A stretch of 64,000 nucleotides of DNA from an uncultured Collinsella sp. GTDB lineage: Bacteria > Actinomycetota > Coriobacteriia > Coriobacteriales > Coriobacteriaceae. The first letter of the stretch is position 1; each line of letters opens with the position of its first letter. The stretch is taken from NCBI GenBank assembly GCA_900549715.1, contig URPK01000010.1, positions 1 through 64,000 on the forward strand. The letters are read 5' to 3'. This document shows, piece after piece, positions 57,205 through 64,000 of the stretch. A program made the translations under genes and the position numbers. Below the pieces are notes generated by a model, which was given only the letters and a program-made list of their open reading frames with translations, ran no database searches and was not told where the DNA came from.

Positions 57205-59184
57205 ATGAATCTTCACCTTTCTCAGTCTGATGGCTTTTTGCGTGTGGCGGCGGCGTCGCCGCGGATTCGCGTGGCCGATGTCGAGGGCAATGCCGAGGTT
57301 GCGCTGGCGGCTGTTCGCGAGGCTACCGAGCGCGGCGTTCGCGCGCTGGCGCTGCCCGAGCTTAACCTGACCGGCTATACCGCGGCCGATCTGTTCCATA
57401 ACCGCACATTGCTGCATGCCTGCGAGGCTGCTCTGGTGCATATCCTCGATGAAACCCGCGAGCTGCCGATTGTCTTTACCGTCGGCCTTCCCGTTGCGGT
57501 GGCCGAAAACATCTACAACTGCGCGGCCGTGTGCTGTGCGGGCGAGCTTTTGGGCCTTACGGCTAAGAAGTATCTGCCCAACTATGGCGAGTTCTACGAG
57601 CGCCGCTGGTTTGCCCCGGCGCCTGCCGATCCCGTGTGGGTTGAATTTGCCGGTCAGGGTCCGGTGCCGCTTGGCTCGGGGCTTGTCTACCGCTGCTGTG
57701 ATGAGGGCGCCGAGGACCTGGTGCTGGGCGTTGAGGTCTGTGAGGACCTGTGGGTGCCGGCGCCCCCTTCGACCGAGATGGCGCTTGCCGGTGCGACGGT
57801 GATTCTCAACCCGTCGGCTTCTGACGAAATCATCGGTAAGGCAGATTACCGCCGCAGCCTTATCTCTAACCAAAGCGCGCGCCTGTACTGTGCTTATGCC
57901 TACGCGGATGCGAGTGAGGGCGAGTCCACGACCGACATGGTCTTTGCGGGCGAGAACCTCGTCTACGAAAACGGCTCGAAGCTCGCCGCGACCAAACTGC
58001 TTACCTGCGATATGGCCATCGTCGACGTTGACCTTGACCGTCTGGTTGCCGAGCGCCGTCGCTCGACGACGTGGACGCGCGCGGACGATGCGCCGGAGGC
58101 CACGACCGTTGAGTTTTCGTTTGAGGGCGTGTTGGCCGAAGAGCCTGTCCTGCGCGATGCACTCGGCATCGACCGTGTCTTCCCCCGCGCACCCTTTGTT
58201 CCGGCCGACCATGGTGACCTGGCCGAGCGTTGCGAGACCATCCTCGACCTGCAGACCGCGGGCCTCAAGACCCGTCTTGCCCATACGGGTACCAAGGCGG
58301 CCGTCATCGGTCTTTCAGGCGGTCTGGACTCCACGCTGGCGCTGCTTGTGACCGTGCGTGCCTTCGATGCGCTGGGGCTGCCGCGCACGGGTATCACGGC
58401 GGTTTCCATGCCTGGCTTTGGCACGACGCATCGCACTAAGTCGAATGCCGAGTCGCTCGCTCGCGACCTGGGCGTGAGCTTCCGCGAGGTTTCGATCCAC
58501 GCGGCTGTGGAGCAGCACTTCAAGGACATTGAGCACGATCCGACCGTGCAGGACGTGACCTACGAGAACAGCCAGGCCCGCGAGCGTACGCAGATTCTGA
58601 TGGATCTGGCCAACCAGGCTGGCGGTTTTGTCATCGGCACGGGCGACCTGTCGGAGCTGGCGCTCGGCTGGGCTACCTATAACGGCGACCACATGAGCAT
58701 GTACGCCGTCAACGCGAGCGTGCCCAAGACGCTTGTGCGCCATCTGGTGCGCTATGCGGCCGATGTCTTTGGCGGGCGTATTGCCGAGGTCTTGCTCGAT
58801 ATCCTCGATACGCCGGTGTCCCCCGAGCTCCTGCCGCCCACGGGCGACGGCGAGATTGCGCAGAAGACTGAGGACCTGGTGGGCCCGTACGAGCTGCACG
58901 ACTACTTCCTCTACTACCTGCTGCGTTTTGGCTTTGAGCCGGGCAAGATCTACCGCATGGCGCTCAAGAGCTTCGAGGGCGTCTACGACGTCAAGACCAT
59001 TCACACGTGGCTACGCACGTTCTACCGTCGCTTCTTTGCCCAGCAGTTTAAGCGCAGCTGCCTGCCCGATGGCCCCAAGGTGGGCTCGGTCACGCTCAGC
59101 CCGCGCGGCGATTGGCGCATGCCGAGTGACGCCAGCTCGCGCCTGTGGCTCGCCCAGATTGACGCGCTCAATCCGATGGACTAA
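57205..59184 (+). CDS. nadE: Glutamine-dependent NAD+ synthetase
   Basis: A 659-aa enzyme that amidates nicotinic acid adenine dinucleotide to NAD+. The N-terminal nitrilase-type glutaminase (about residues 15-290) has Glu in LPELNLTGY, Lys in KKYLPNYGEFYE and Cys in VEVCEDLW. The C-terminal synthetase has the PP-loop LSGGLDST (about 372-379) and GTGDLSELALGW. The length is that of the long glutamine-using form. The ATG at 57205 follows GGAG; the start at 57178 has no RBS. Confidence 0.96.
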   Translation: MNLHLSQSDGFLRVAAASPRIRVADVEGNAEVALAAVREATERGVRALALPELNLTGYTAADLFHNRTLLHACEAALVHILDETRELPIVFTVGLPVAVAENIYNCAAVCCAGELLGLTAKKYLPNYGEFYERRWFAPAPADPVWVEFAGQGPVPLGSGLVYRCCDEGAEDLVLGVEVCEDLWVPAPPSTEMALAGATVILNPSASDEIIGKADYRRSLISNQSARLYCAYAYADASEGESTTDMVFAGENLVYENGSKLAATKLLTCDMAIVDVDLDRLVAERRRSTTWTRADDAPEATTVEFSFEGVLAEEPVLRDALGIDRVFPRAPFVPADHGDLAERCETILDLQTAGLKTRLAHTGTKAAVIGLSGGLDSTLALLVTVRAFDALGLPRTGITAVSMPGFGTTHRTKSNAESLARDLGVSFREVSIHAAVEQHFKDIEHDPTVQDVTYENSQARERTQILMDLANQAGGFVIGTGDLSELALGWATYNGDHMSMYAVNASVPKTLVRHLVRYAADVFGGRIAEVLLDILDTPVSPELLPPTGDGEIAQKTEDLVGPYELHDYFLYYLLRFGFEPGKIYRMALKSFEGVYDVKTIHTWLRTFYRRFFAQQFKRSCLPDGPKVGSVTLSPRGDWRMPSDASSRLWLAQIDALNPMD

Positions 59185-59251
59185 GGTTGCCAAATTGAAC
59201 CAAAACAGCGGGTGCAAGCGTTACACTTTTGCAATCTGATGGCCCGTATCG

Positions 59252-59282
59252 CGCGGCGCTCTTGTCGGAGCGCCGCGTTTTT
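59252..59282 (+). terminator. Terminator after nadE
   Basis: A perfect 10-bp GC stem (59252-59261 with 59268-59277), loop TTGTCG, then TTTTT, 20 bp before the aminotransferase start. Confidence 0.85.
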
Positions 59283-59301
59283 CATATCGAAAGGTGGCAC
59301 C

Positions 59302-60465
59302 ATGCAGGCATCGCAGCGTCTCGACCGCTTTGGCGCGGAGGTCTTCGCCTCGCTCAACAACAAACTGCTTGCGCTGAAGGCTCAGGGCAAGACCATTTAC
59401 AACATGAGCGTGGGCACGCCCGACTTTAAGCCGTACGACCACGTGGTCGAGGCGCTCACGCAAGCGGCCCAGGACCCCGAGATGTGGAAGTATGCCCTGC
59501 GCGACCTGCCCGAACTCAAGCAAGCCGTGTGCGATTACTATGAGCGCCGCTTTGGCGTTTCGGGCATTACGCCGTCTATGGTGCAGTCGTGCAACGGCAC
59601 GCAGGAGGGCGTGGGCCATTTGGGCCTGGCCCTGCTCGATCCGGGTGACACCATTTTGGTTCCCGATCCGTGCTACCCGGTCTTTGAGGCGGGCGCCAAG
59701 ATTGCCGATGCCAAGCTCGAGTACTATCCGTTGGTCGCCGAGCATAATTACCTGCCCTATGTGGCGGGCATCGATCCCGAGGTGGCCGATCGTGCCAAGT
59801 ATATGATCGTGTCGTTGCCCGCCAACCCGGTCGGCTCGGTGGGCACGCCCGAGGTCTACGAGGAGATCATCGCTTTCGCCCGCGAGCACGACCTGCTGAT
59901 CGTTCACGACAACGCATACTCCGACATCGTGTTTGACGGTGAGCCGGGCGGCAGCTTCTTGCAGTATCCCGGTGCGCTCGAGGTGGGCGTGGAGTTTTTC
60001 TCGCTCTCCAAGTCGTTTAACGTCACTGGTGCCCGCATCGGCTTTTTGGTCGGCCGTGAGGACGTGGTCTCTGCCTTTGCCAAACTGCGCGGCCAGATCG
60101 ACTTTGGCATGTTCTTCCCGATCCAGAAGGCTGCTATCGCCTGTCTGAACGGTCCGCGCGATGAGGTCGAGGCGCAGCGTCTGAAGTACCAGGAGCGCCG
60201 TGATGCCCTGTGCGACGGTCTTGAGAACTTGGGCTGGGAGCGTCCTAACGCGCATGGCTCTATGTTTGTGTGGGCCAAGCTTCCCGGTGGTCGCACCGAT
60301 TCCATGGCGTTTTGCGAGGAGCTTATGGAGAAGGCCGGCGTTGTGGTGACGCCGGGCGCGAGCTTTGGTCCTTCGGGCGAGGGACACGTGCGCATGGCGC
60401 TGGTCCTGCCGCCCGATCAGATTGCTTTGGCTGTCGAGGCCATTCGCGAGGCGGGCCTGTATTAG
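59302..60465 (+). CDS. PLP-dependent aminotransferase, class I/II
   Basis: A 387-aa fold-type I aminotransferase. Visible are the N-terminal NMSVGTPDFKP, the SLPANPVGSVGT loop, HDNAYSDIVFDG (PLP Asp/Tyr), the Schiff-base lysine in FSLSKSFNVTGARIGF (about residue 237) and the C-terminal Arg region GHVRMAL. It resembles LL-diaminopimelate aminotransferase-like and alanine/aspartate enzymes; the amino donor cannot be fixed. The ATG at 59302 follows AAAGGTGG. Confidence 0.9.
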   Translation: MQASQRLDRFGAEVFASLNNKLLALKAQGKTIYNMSVGTPDFKPYDHVVEALTQAAQDPEMWKYALRDLPELKQAVCDYYERRFGVSGITPSMVQSCNGTQEGVGHLGLALLDPGDTILVPDPCYPVFEAGAKIADAKLEYYPLVAEHNYLPYVAGIDPEVADRAKYMIVSLPANPVGSVGTPEVYEEIIAFAREHDLLIVHDNAYSDIVFDGEPGGSFLQYPGALEVGVEFFSLSKSFNVTGARIGFLVGREDVVSAFAKLRGQIDFGMFFPIQKAAIACLNGPRDEVEAQRLKYQERRDALCDGLENLGWERPNAHGSMFVWAKLPGGRTDSMAFCEELMEKAGVVVTPGASFGPSGEGHVRMALVLPPDQIALAVEAIREAGLY

Positions 60466-60608
60466 AAAGCTATTTCGCCTCGTCAATAGCTCGAAACCGA
60501 TTTCGTGCAGTTATTTTACGAATCCTGCAAACAATTTCGGTAAACGGTCGATTTTTGGCTGCGAATAGGAGCATAATCAAAGTCCCGATTGGATGTATTG
60601 GGATTACG

Positions 60609-60641
60609 GCAAGCCGCTCGGGTCGTTCCCGGGCGGCTTGC
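60609..60641 (+). repeat. Hairpin in the ldh leader
   Basis: A 14-bp stem with one mismatch (60609-60622 with 60628-60641), not followed by T, 25 bp before the ldh start. It may stabilise the ldh message. Confidence 0.6.
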
Positions 60642-60666
60642 TTGTGGAGAGAGATGGGAGTTTCTA

Positions 60667-61617
60667 ATGGTTAACGAGAAGAAGGTCGCTATTGTCGGCT
60701 GCGGTTTCGTCGGTTCGTCTTCGGCGTTCGCGCTGATGCAGAGTGGTCTGTTCTCCGAGATGGTCCTCATCGACGTGGACAAGAACCGCGCCGAGGGCGA
60801 GGCCCTGGATATCGCGCACGGCATGACGTTTGCCGAGCCGATGAAGATCTACGCTGGCGATTATTCCGATGTTGCCGACGCTGCCATGATCGTCGTCACC
60901 GCTGGTGCTGCTCAGAAGCCCGGTGAGACCCGCCTGGACCTGGTCAACAAGAACGTCAACATCTTTAAGTCCATTATCCCCGAGATTAAGAAGTCTGGCT
61001 TCGACGGCATTCTGCTCATCGTCTCCAACCCGGTCGATGTTCTGACCTACGCCGCCATCAAGATGTCCGGCCTGCCCGAGGGCCACGTCATCGGTTCCGG
61101 CACCGTGCTCGACACCGGCCGTCTGCAGCAGATGCTTGGTGCCCACGTTGAGGTTGACCCGCGCGATGTCCAGGCCTATGTCATGGGCGAGCACGGCGAC
61201 TCCGAGTTTGTCGCTTGGTCCAGCGCCCAGGTTGCCGGCGTGCCGCTGAACACCTTCTGCGAGCTTCACGGCCACCTGGAGCATGAGGCTGCCGAGAAGC
61301 GCATCGCCGAGGACGTCAAGAACTCCGCCTACACCATCATCGAGAAGAAGCACGCCACCTACTATGGCGTCGCCATGGCCGTCAAGCGCATCTGCACCGC
61401 CGTCATGCGCGATGAGCAGACCGTTCTGCCCGTCTCCTCGCTCATGGTGGGCGAGTATGGCCTGTCCGATCTTGCCATCTCCATGCCGACGGTCGTTGGC
61501 CGCGACGGCGTCGTCTGTCGCGTCCCCGTGCCGCTGAACGATGACGAGCAGCATGAGCTCACCGCCTCCGCCAAGGCCCTCAAGGACATCATCGACAGCG
61601 TCGACTTCTCCTGCTAA
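60667..61617 (+). CDS. ldh: L-lactate dehydrogenase
   Basis: A 316-aa NAD-dependent enzyme that reduces pyruvate to L-lactate at the end of fermentation. The nucleotide loop VGCGFVGSSSAF (residues 10-21) is followed by the mobile loop AAQKPGETR, whose Gln marks lactate rather than malate specificity. The active-site His lies in GEHGDSEF. The ATG at 60667 follows GGGAG. Monocistronic, with a strong terminator. Confidence 0.95.
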   Translation: MVNEKKVAIVGCGFVGSSSAFALMQSGLFSEMVLIDVDKNRAEGEALDIAHGMTFAEPMKIYAGDYSDVADAAMIVVTAGAAQKPGETRLDLVNKNVNIFKSIIPEIKKSGFDGILLIVSNPVDVLTYAAIKMSGLPEGHVIGSGTVLDTGRLQQMLGAHVEVDPRDVQAYVMGEHGDSEFVAWSSAQVAGVPLNTFCELHGHLEHEAAEKRIAEDVKNSAYTIIEKKHATYYGVAMAVKRICTAVMRDEQTVLPVSSLMVGEYGLSDLAISMPTVVGRDGVVCRVPVPLNDDEQHELTASAKALKDIIDSVDFSC

Positions 61618-61649
61618 ATCAAGCTCGCTAGAGCGAAAAGCTACAATGA

Positions 61650-61684
61650 AGGCGTCCGGGTCCACACGGCCCGGGCGCCTTTTT
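61650..61684 (+). terminator. Terminator after ldh
   Basis: An 11-bp stem with one mismatch (61650-61660 with 61670-61680) followed by TTTT. Confidence 0.85.
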
Positions 61685-61715
61685 GGTGCAAGGGGGTCAG
61701 GTAACTTTGCACCAT
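61683..61715 (+). repeat. Short dyad repeat, copy 1, upstream of the DUF2974 gene
   Basis: GGTGCAA (61685-61691) and TTGCACC (61707-61713) enclose GGGGTCAGGTAAC. The same unit, in reverse orientation and with few changes, occurs just after the gene at 62908-62942. Confidence 0.7.
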
Positions 61716-61744
61716 CCCAATGCACCATAGTTGATGGGAGGGCC

Positions 61745-62905
61745 ATGTCGGATTCGCCTAATTTTTTGACCTATGCCCAGACGGCGTTTGATCCGTTTGA
61801 GGAGCGGCCGTTCTGCGCGGTGGATAGCTTGGTCTTTGCGTGGTTGTCCTATTTGCGTTTGCCGGGTGATATGGCGGAGCTGACGAACTGGCAGGGCCTA
61901 GACGTGCGTGAGCTGCTGCGTGCCGAGTGCTACCGGGACATGATTGACGACTTGTGGGACCCAGAGGGGAGCAGAGCCTTGTTGGAGGCCGCGACAGCAA
62001 GCCCTCGCTACCGTGGCGTGCACGTTTGCGGCTATCGTGCCGTGAGCGATGTGGTGGCGACGGAGCAGTTTGCGGCTATGACGTTCCGATTTCCGGCGGG
62101 GTTTAGCTATCTTTCCTTCCGGGGGACCGACAGTACGATTGTGGGCTGGAAAGAGGACTTTAACATGGCGTTCCGGTGTCCTGTGCCGGCCCAGGAATCC
62201 GCGGCATGTTATGTGGACGAGGCGGCGGATGCGATTGACGGGCCGCTTTTGTGCGGAGGTCATTCCAAGGGTGGAAACCTTGCGGTGTACGGTGCGGCGA
62301 TGTGCTCCGATGTTGCCCGTGAGCGAATCGAACGGGCGTATTCCCATGATGGTCCGGGCTTCGTCGAGGAGTTTCTGAGCGGCAGTGCCTTTGCCGGTCT
62401 TTCCGGTCGAATTGACAAGACGCTACCTCGGTCGTCGATCTTTGGCATGATGTTCGAGACACAGGAGGACTATGCCATCGTTGAGAGCACCGAGTTCAGC
62501 CTGCTGCAGCACAATCCCTTTAGCTGGGTGGTTGATGGTCGCGACTTCGTGTACTGTGAGCGCCTGTCCGCCGGTGCTCGATACGTTGATGGCTCCATTC
62601 GCGAGATGCTGCTTGCAGTGGGGCCTAGCGAGCGCGAGCGTTTTGTAGATGCGTTGTTCTCCGTGTTTGAGGCTACGGGTGCTGAGCGGTTTGCGGATAT
62701 CGCTGGGAATCTGCGCGAGAGCCTGCCCGTGATGCTCCAGGCTGCGCAAGGTTTCGACAAGGATACGCGACGCTTTGTCTCGCAGACCATCGTGGCAATC
62801 CTTAAATGCGCGCTGCTGCCCAAACGACCCCAGATCGACATGTCCACTGCCGGTAAGAGTCTGACAGAACAGCTCGAGGCTTGGCAGTCCGAGCTTCTGC
62901 GCTAG
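61745..62905 (+). CDS. DUF2974/Mbeg1-like alpha/beta hydrolase
   Basis: A 386-aa protein of the Mbeg1-like lipase/hydrolase group. The oxyanion-side segment FSYLSFRGTDSTIVGWKED and the nucleophile elbow CGGHSKGGNLA (Ser near residue 177) are clear, and YSHDGPGF follows. No signal peptide is present. It probably hydrolyses an ester or lipid; the substrate is unknown. The gene is bracketed by inverted copies of one short repeat, which suggests movement or a shared boundary. The ATG at 61745 follows GGGAGGGCC. Confidence 0.85.
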   Translation: MSDSPNFLTYAQTAFDPFEERPFCAVDSLVFAWLSYLRLPGDMAELTNWQGLDVRELLRAECYRDMIDDLWDPEGSRALLEAATASPRYRGVHVCGYRAVSDVVATEQFAAMTFRFPAGFSYLSFRGTDSTIVGWKEDFNMAFRCPVPAQESAACYVDEAADAIDGPLLCGGHSKGGNLAVYGAAMCSDVARERIERAYSHDGPGFVEEFLSGSAFAGLSGRIDKTLPRSSIFGMMFETQEDYAIVESTEFSLLQHNPFSWVVDGRDFVYCERLSAGARYVDGSIREMLLAVGPSERERFVDALFSVFEATGAERFADIAGNLRESLPVMLQAAQGFDKDTRRFVSQTIVAILKCALLPKRPQIDMSTAGKSLTEQLEAWQSELLR

Positions 62906-62907
62906 CC

Positions 62908-62942
62908 ATTGGTGCAAAGCAACCTGTCCCCGATGCACCAAT
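62908..62942 (-). repeat. Short dyad repeat, copy 2, downstream of the DUF2974 gene
   Basis: ATTGGTGCA (62908-62916) pairs with TGCACCAAT (62934-62942), and the inner AACCTGTCCC is the complement of the GGGACAGGTT core found at 34511. It starts two bases after the DUF2974 stop and is in the opposite orientation to copy 1. Confidence 0.7.
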
Positions 62943-63016
62943 CTTCGATGCGCTCGGGGAGGGCTCGACCGCTATACTGGTTCGTGCCGAAATCGATCTA
63001 GAACGGAATGCCGTAT

Positions 63017-64000
63017 ATGAAAATCAATCACGCGATTCTGCATATCCTGGACTTTGACTCTGCCGTCAACGTTATGAGCCAGCGCGAGCTCGATATCGAG
63101 AGTCGTACCGTGCGCAACTTCGTGACCACGCATCTGCGCCGCGCACGTACCTCGGCCGACAATAAACGCGCCACGTTTGCCGAGAACTCTGCGTTTGGCG
63201 GCGAGCTCAAGGGCTATTTCTTTGGCGAGCGCGAGTTCGTGGACCTGTCGCAGCAGATTGCGGAGTTTATCTCCTCCGAGCTCACCAAAGCCGAGAAAGC
63301 CGAGTCCACCGACGTGCTCGTGGCCGATTTTGACGACGATGAGGATGCCCGCTGGTTTGCCGTGATGCTGCTGGGCTCCAAGCAGGCTTTTATGCACGAA
63401 GTGGGCCGCGAGGAGGGAGAGGTGCGCAACGACATCGCGCGCCACTACGCCATTCTGCCGAACCCCTCGCAAAAGGTGCCGAGCTATGCCATCGTACGCG
63501 CGAGTACCATGGAGATTGGCTACGTGGACAAGAAGCGCAAGATTGCCGGCGAGGACCGTATGCTTATCCCCGATGGCCTGCTGCAGTGCGACACGGGCGT
63601 ATCGGGCAAGGAGGTCATCGACACCGTGACGCGTGTGGTCGAGGAAGTCGCCGAGGAGCACGGCGCCAACACGGCCGTGGCGCTCGCCAAGGTTAAGGCC
63701 GCTGTGGCCGAGAAGGTCGAGGATGACGAGGAGCTTCCGCCCTGGGATATCGTCGATGAGGTCTTTGGGGACGAGCCGGTCATCAAGGAAAGCGTGCGCG
63801 CGGCACTGACCGAGGAGAAGGTTCCCGAGCGCGTTCCCGTGGAGCGCAAGCAGGTCGAGCGCGCGGCGGTTCGCAATCATAAGATTCGTACCGATACGGG
63901 TATCGAGATCAGCTTCCCGGCCGAGATGGGTTCGAACTCCGAGTACATCGAGTTCGTCAACGAGCCCAACGGCCTCATCTCCATCGAGCTCAAAAACATC
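63017..64000 (+). CDS. 37-kDa nucleoid-associated protein family (3' end cut by window)
   Basis: The first 328 codons of a gene that runs off the right edge. The start MKINHAILHILDF, then ATFAENSAFGG and HYAILPNPSQKVPSYAIV, match the nucleoid-associated NA37/YejK family, which binds DNA. The N-terminal part is acidic and helical; a DEELPPWDIVDEVFGD segment lies near residue 237. The ATG at 63017 follows GAACGGAATG, a weak RBS. A promoter may lie near 62970. The function beyond DNA association is unknown. Confidence 0.82.
   Translation, partial: MKINHAILHILDFDSAVNVMSQRELDIESRTVRNFVTTHLRRARTSADNKRATFAENSAFGGELKGYFFGEREFVDLSQQIAEFISSELTKAEKAESTDVLVADFDDDEDARWFAVMLLGSKQAFMHEVGREEGEVRNDIARHYAILPNPSQKVPSYAIVRASTMEIGYVDKKRKIAGEDRMLIPDGLLQCDTGVSGKEVIDTVTRVVEEVAEEHGANTAVALAKVKAAVAEKVEDDEELPPWDIVDEVFGDEPVIKESVRAALTEEKVPERVPVERKQVERAAVRNHKIRTDTGIEISFPAEMGSNSEYIEFVNEPNGLISIELKNI

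Noticed and set aside
1..64000. CRISPR arrays, insertion sequences with transposase genes, prophage
   Set aside because: No regularly spaced direct repeats, transposase or phage structural genes were seen; only short inverted repeats without coding capacity.

Overview
The window reads as a chromosomal segment of a strictly anaerobic, high-GC actinobacterium of the gut, most likely Collinsella or a close coriobacterial relative. This assignment is inferred from GC-rich coding with GC-ending codons, class III (oxygen-sensitive) ribonucleotide reductase with its activase, L-lactate dehydrogenase, flavodoxin-DUF3793, GGAGG-type ribosome binding sites and dense, mostly single-copy metabolic genes. 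No phage genes, transposase genes, rRNA operon or CRISPR array were seen.

Region 1 (1-7945). The 3' end of a tRNA-Val is followed by a phosphopantetheinyl transferase, a TetR regulator and a seven-gene unit: thiolase-like enzyme, DUF35 zinc-ribbon/OB partner, acyl carrier protein, phosphate acyltransferase, butyrate-kinase-type kinase, MFS transporter and a small membrane protein. An 18-bp near-palindrome lies in front of the unit, GC-rich hairpins sit in three of its spacers, and a 76-bp palindrome closes it. I do not recognise this combination as a described pathway. It looks like an ACP-dependent acyl-transfer or C-C bond system coupled to acyl-phosphate and ATP.

Region 2 (7946-37500) is mostly housekeeping. 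It holds NrdR-boxed nrdD and nrdG separated by two large inverted repeats; folE, an HD-domain protein and folB; a YgjP-like peptidase and an M19 dipeptidase; a SlyD-type FKBP with an orphan UreE-like protein; HAD phosphatase, Fur, acylphosphatase, Gfo/Idh, RNase HI and LysR genes; metY behind a candidate Cys-codon leader peptide; a secreted protein; panE; a ferredoxin-fused aldo/keto reductase; endonuclease IV; a polar amino-acid ABC transporter; flavodoxin and DUF3793; an HMA-domain membrane protein behind a CsoR-like dyad; a YolD plus Y-family polymerase pair behind two LexA-like boxes; and pgi.

Region 3 (38281-49803) is a sugar-amine catabolic island of about 11 kb: GntR, YfcC-type carrier, YtcJ-type amidohydrolase, sugar epimerase, FrlB-like SIS deglycase, two FrlD-like PfkB kinases, a second amidohydrolase, YjbQ, BtpA/SgcQ and an FGGY kinase. 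Its core resembles fructoselysine (Amadori product) utilisation, but with five or six extra enzymes and a different transporter. It is the second strong candidate for an undescribed system.

Region 4 (49815-64000) carries tatD and tcdA, a candidate structured RNA with its own promoter and terminator, an sdpR-sdpI pair without the toxin, ettA, two coriobacterial-looking proteins of unknown function with low-complexity parts, nadE, an aminotransferase, ldh, a DUF2974 hydrolase flanked by inverted copies of one short repeat, and the start of a nucleoid-associated protein cut by the window edge. Short inverted repeats, several with a GGGACA core, recur in spacers throughout.
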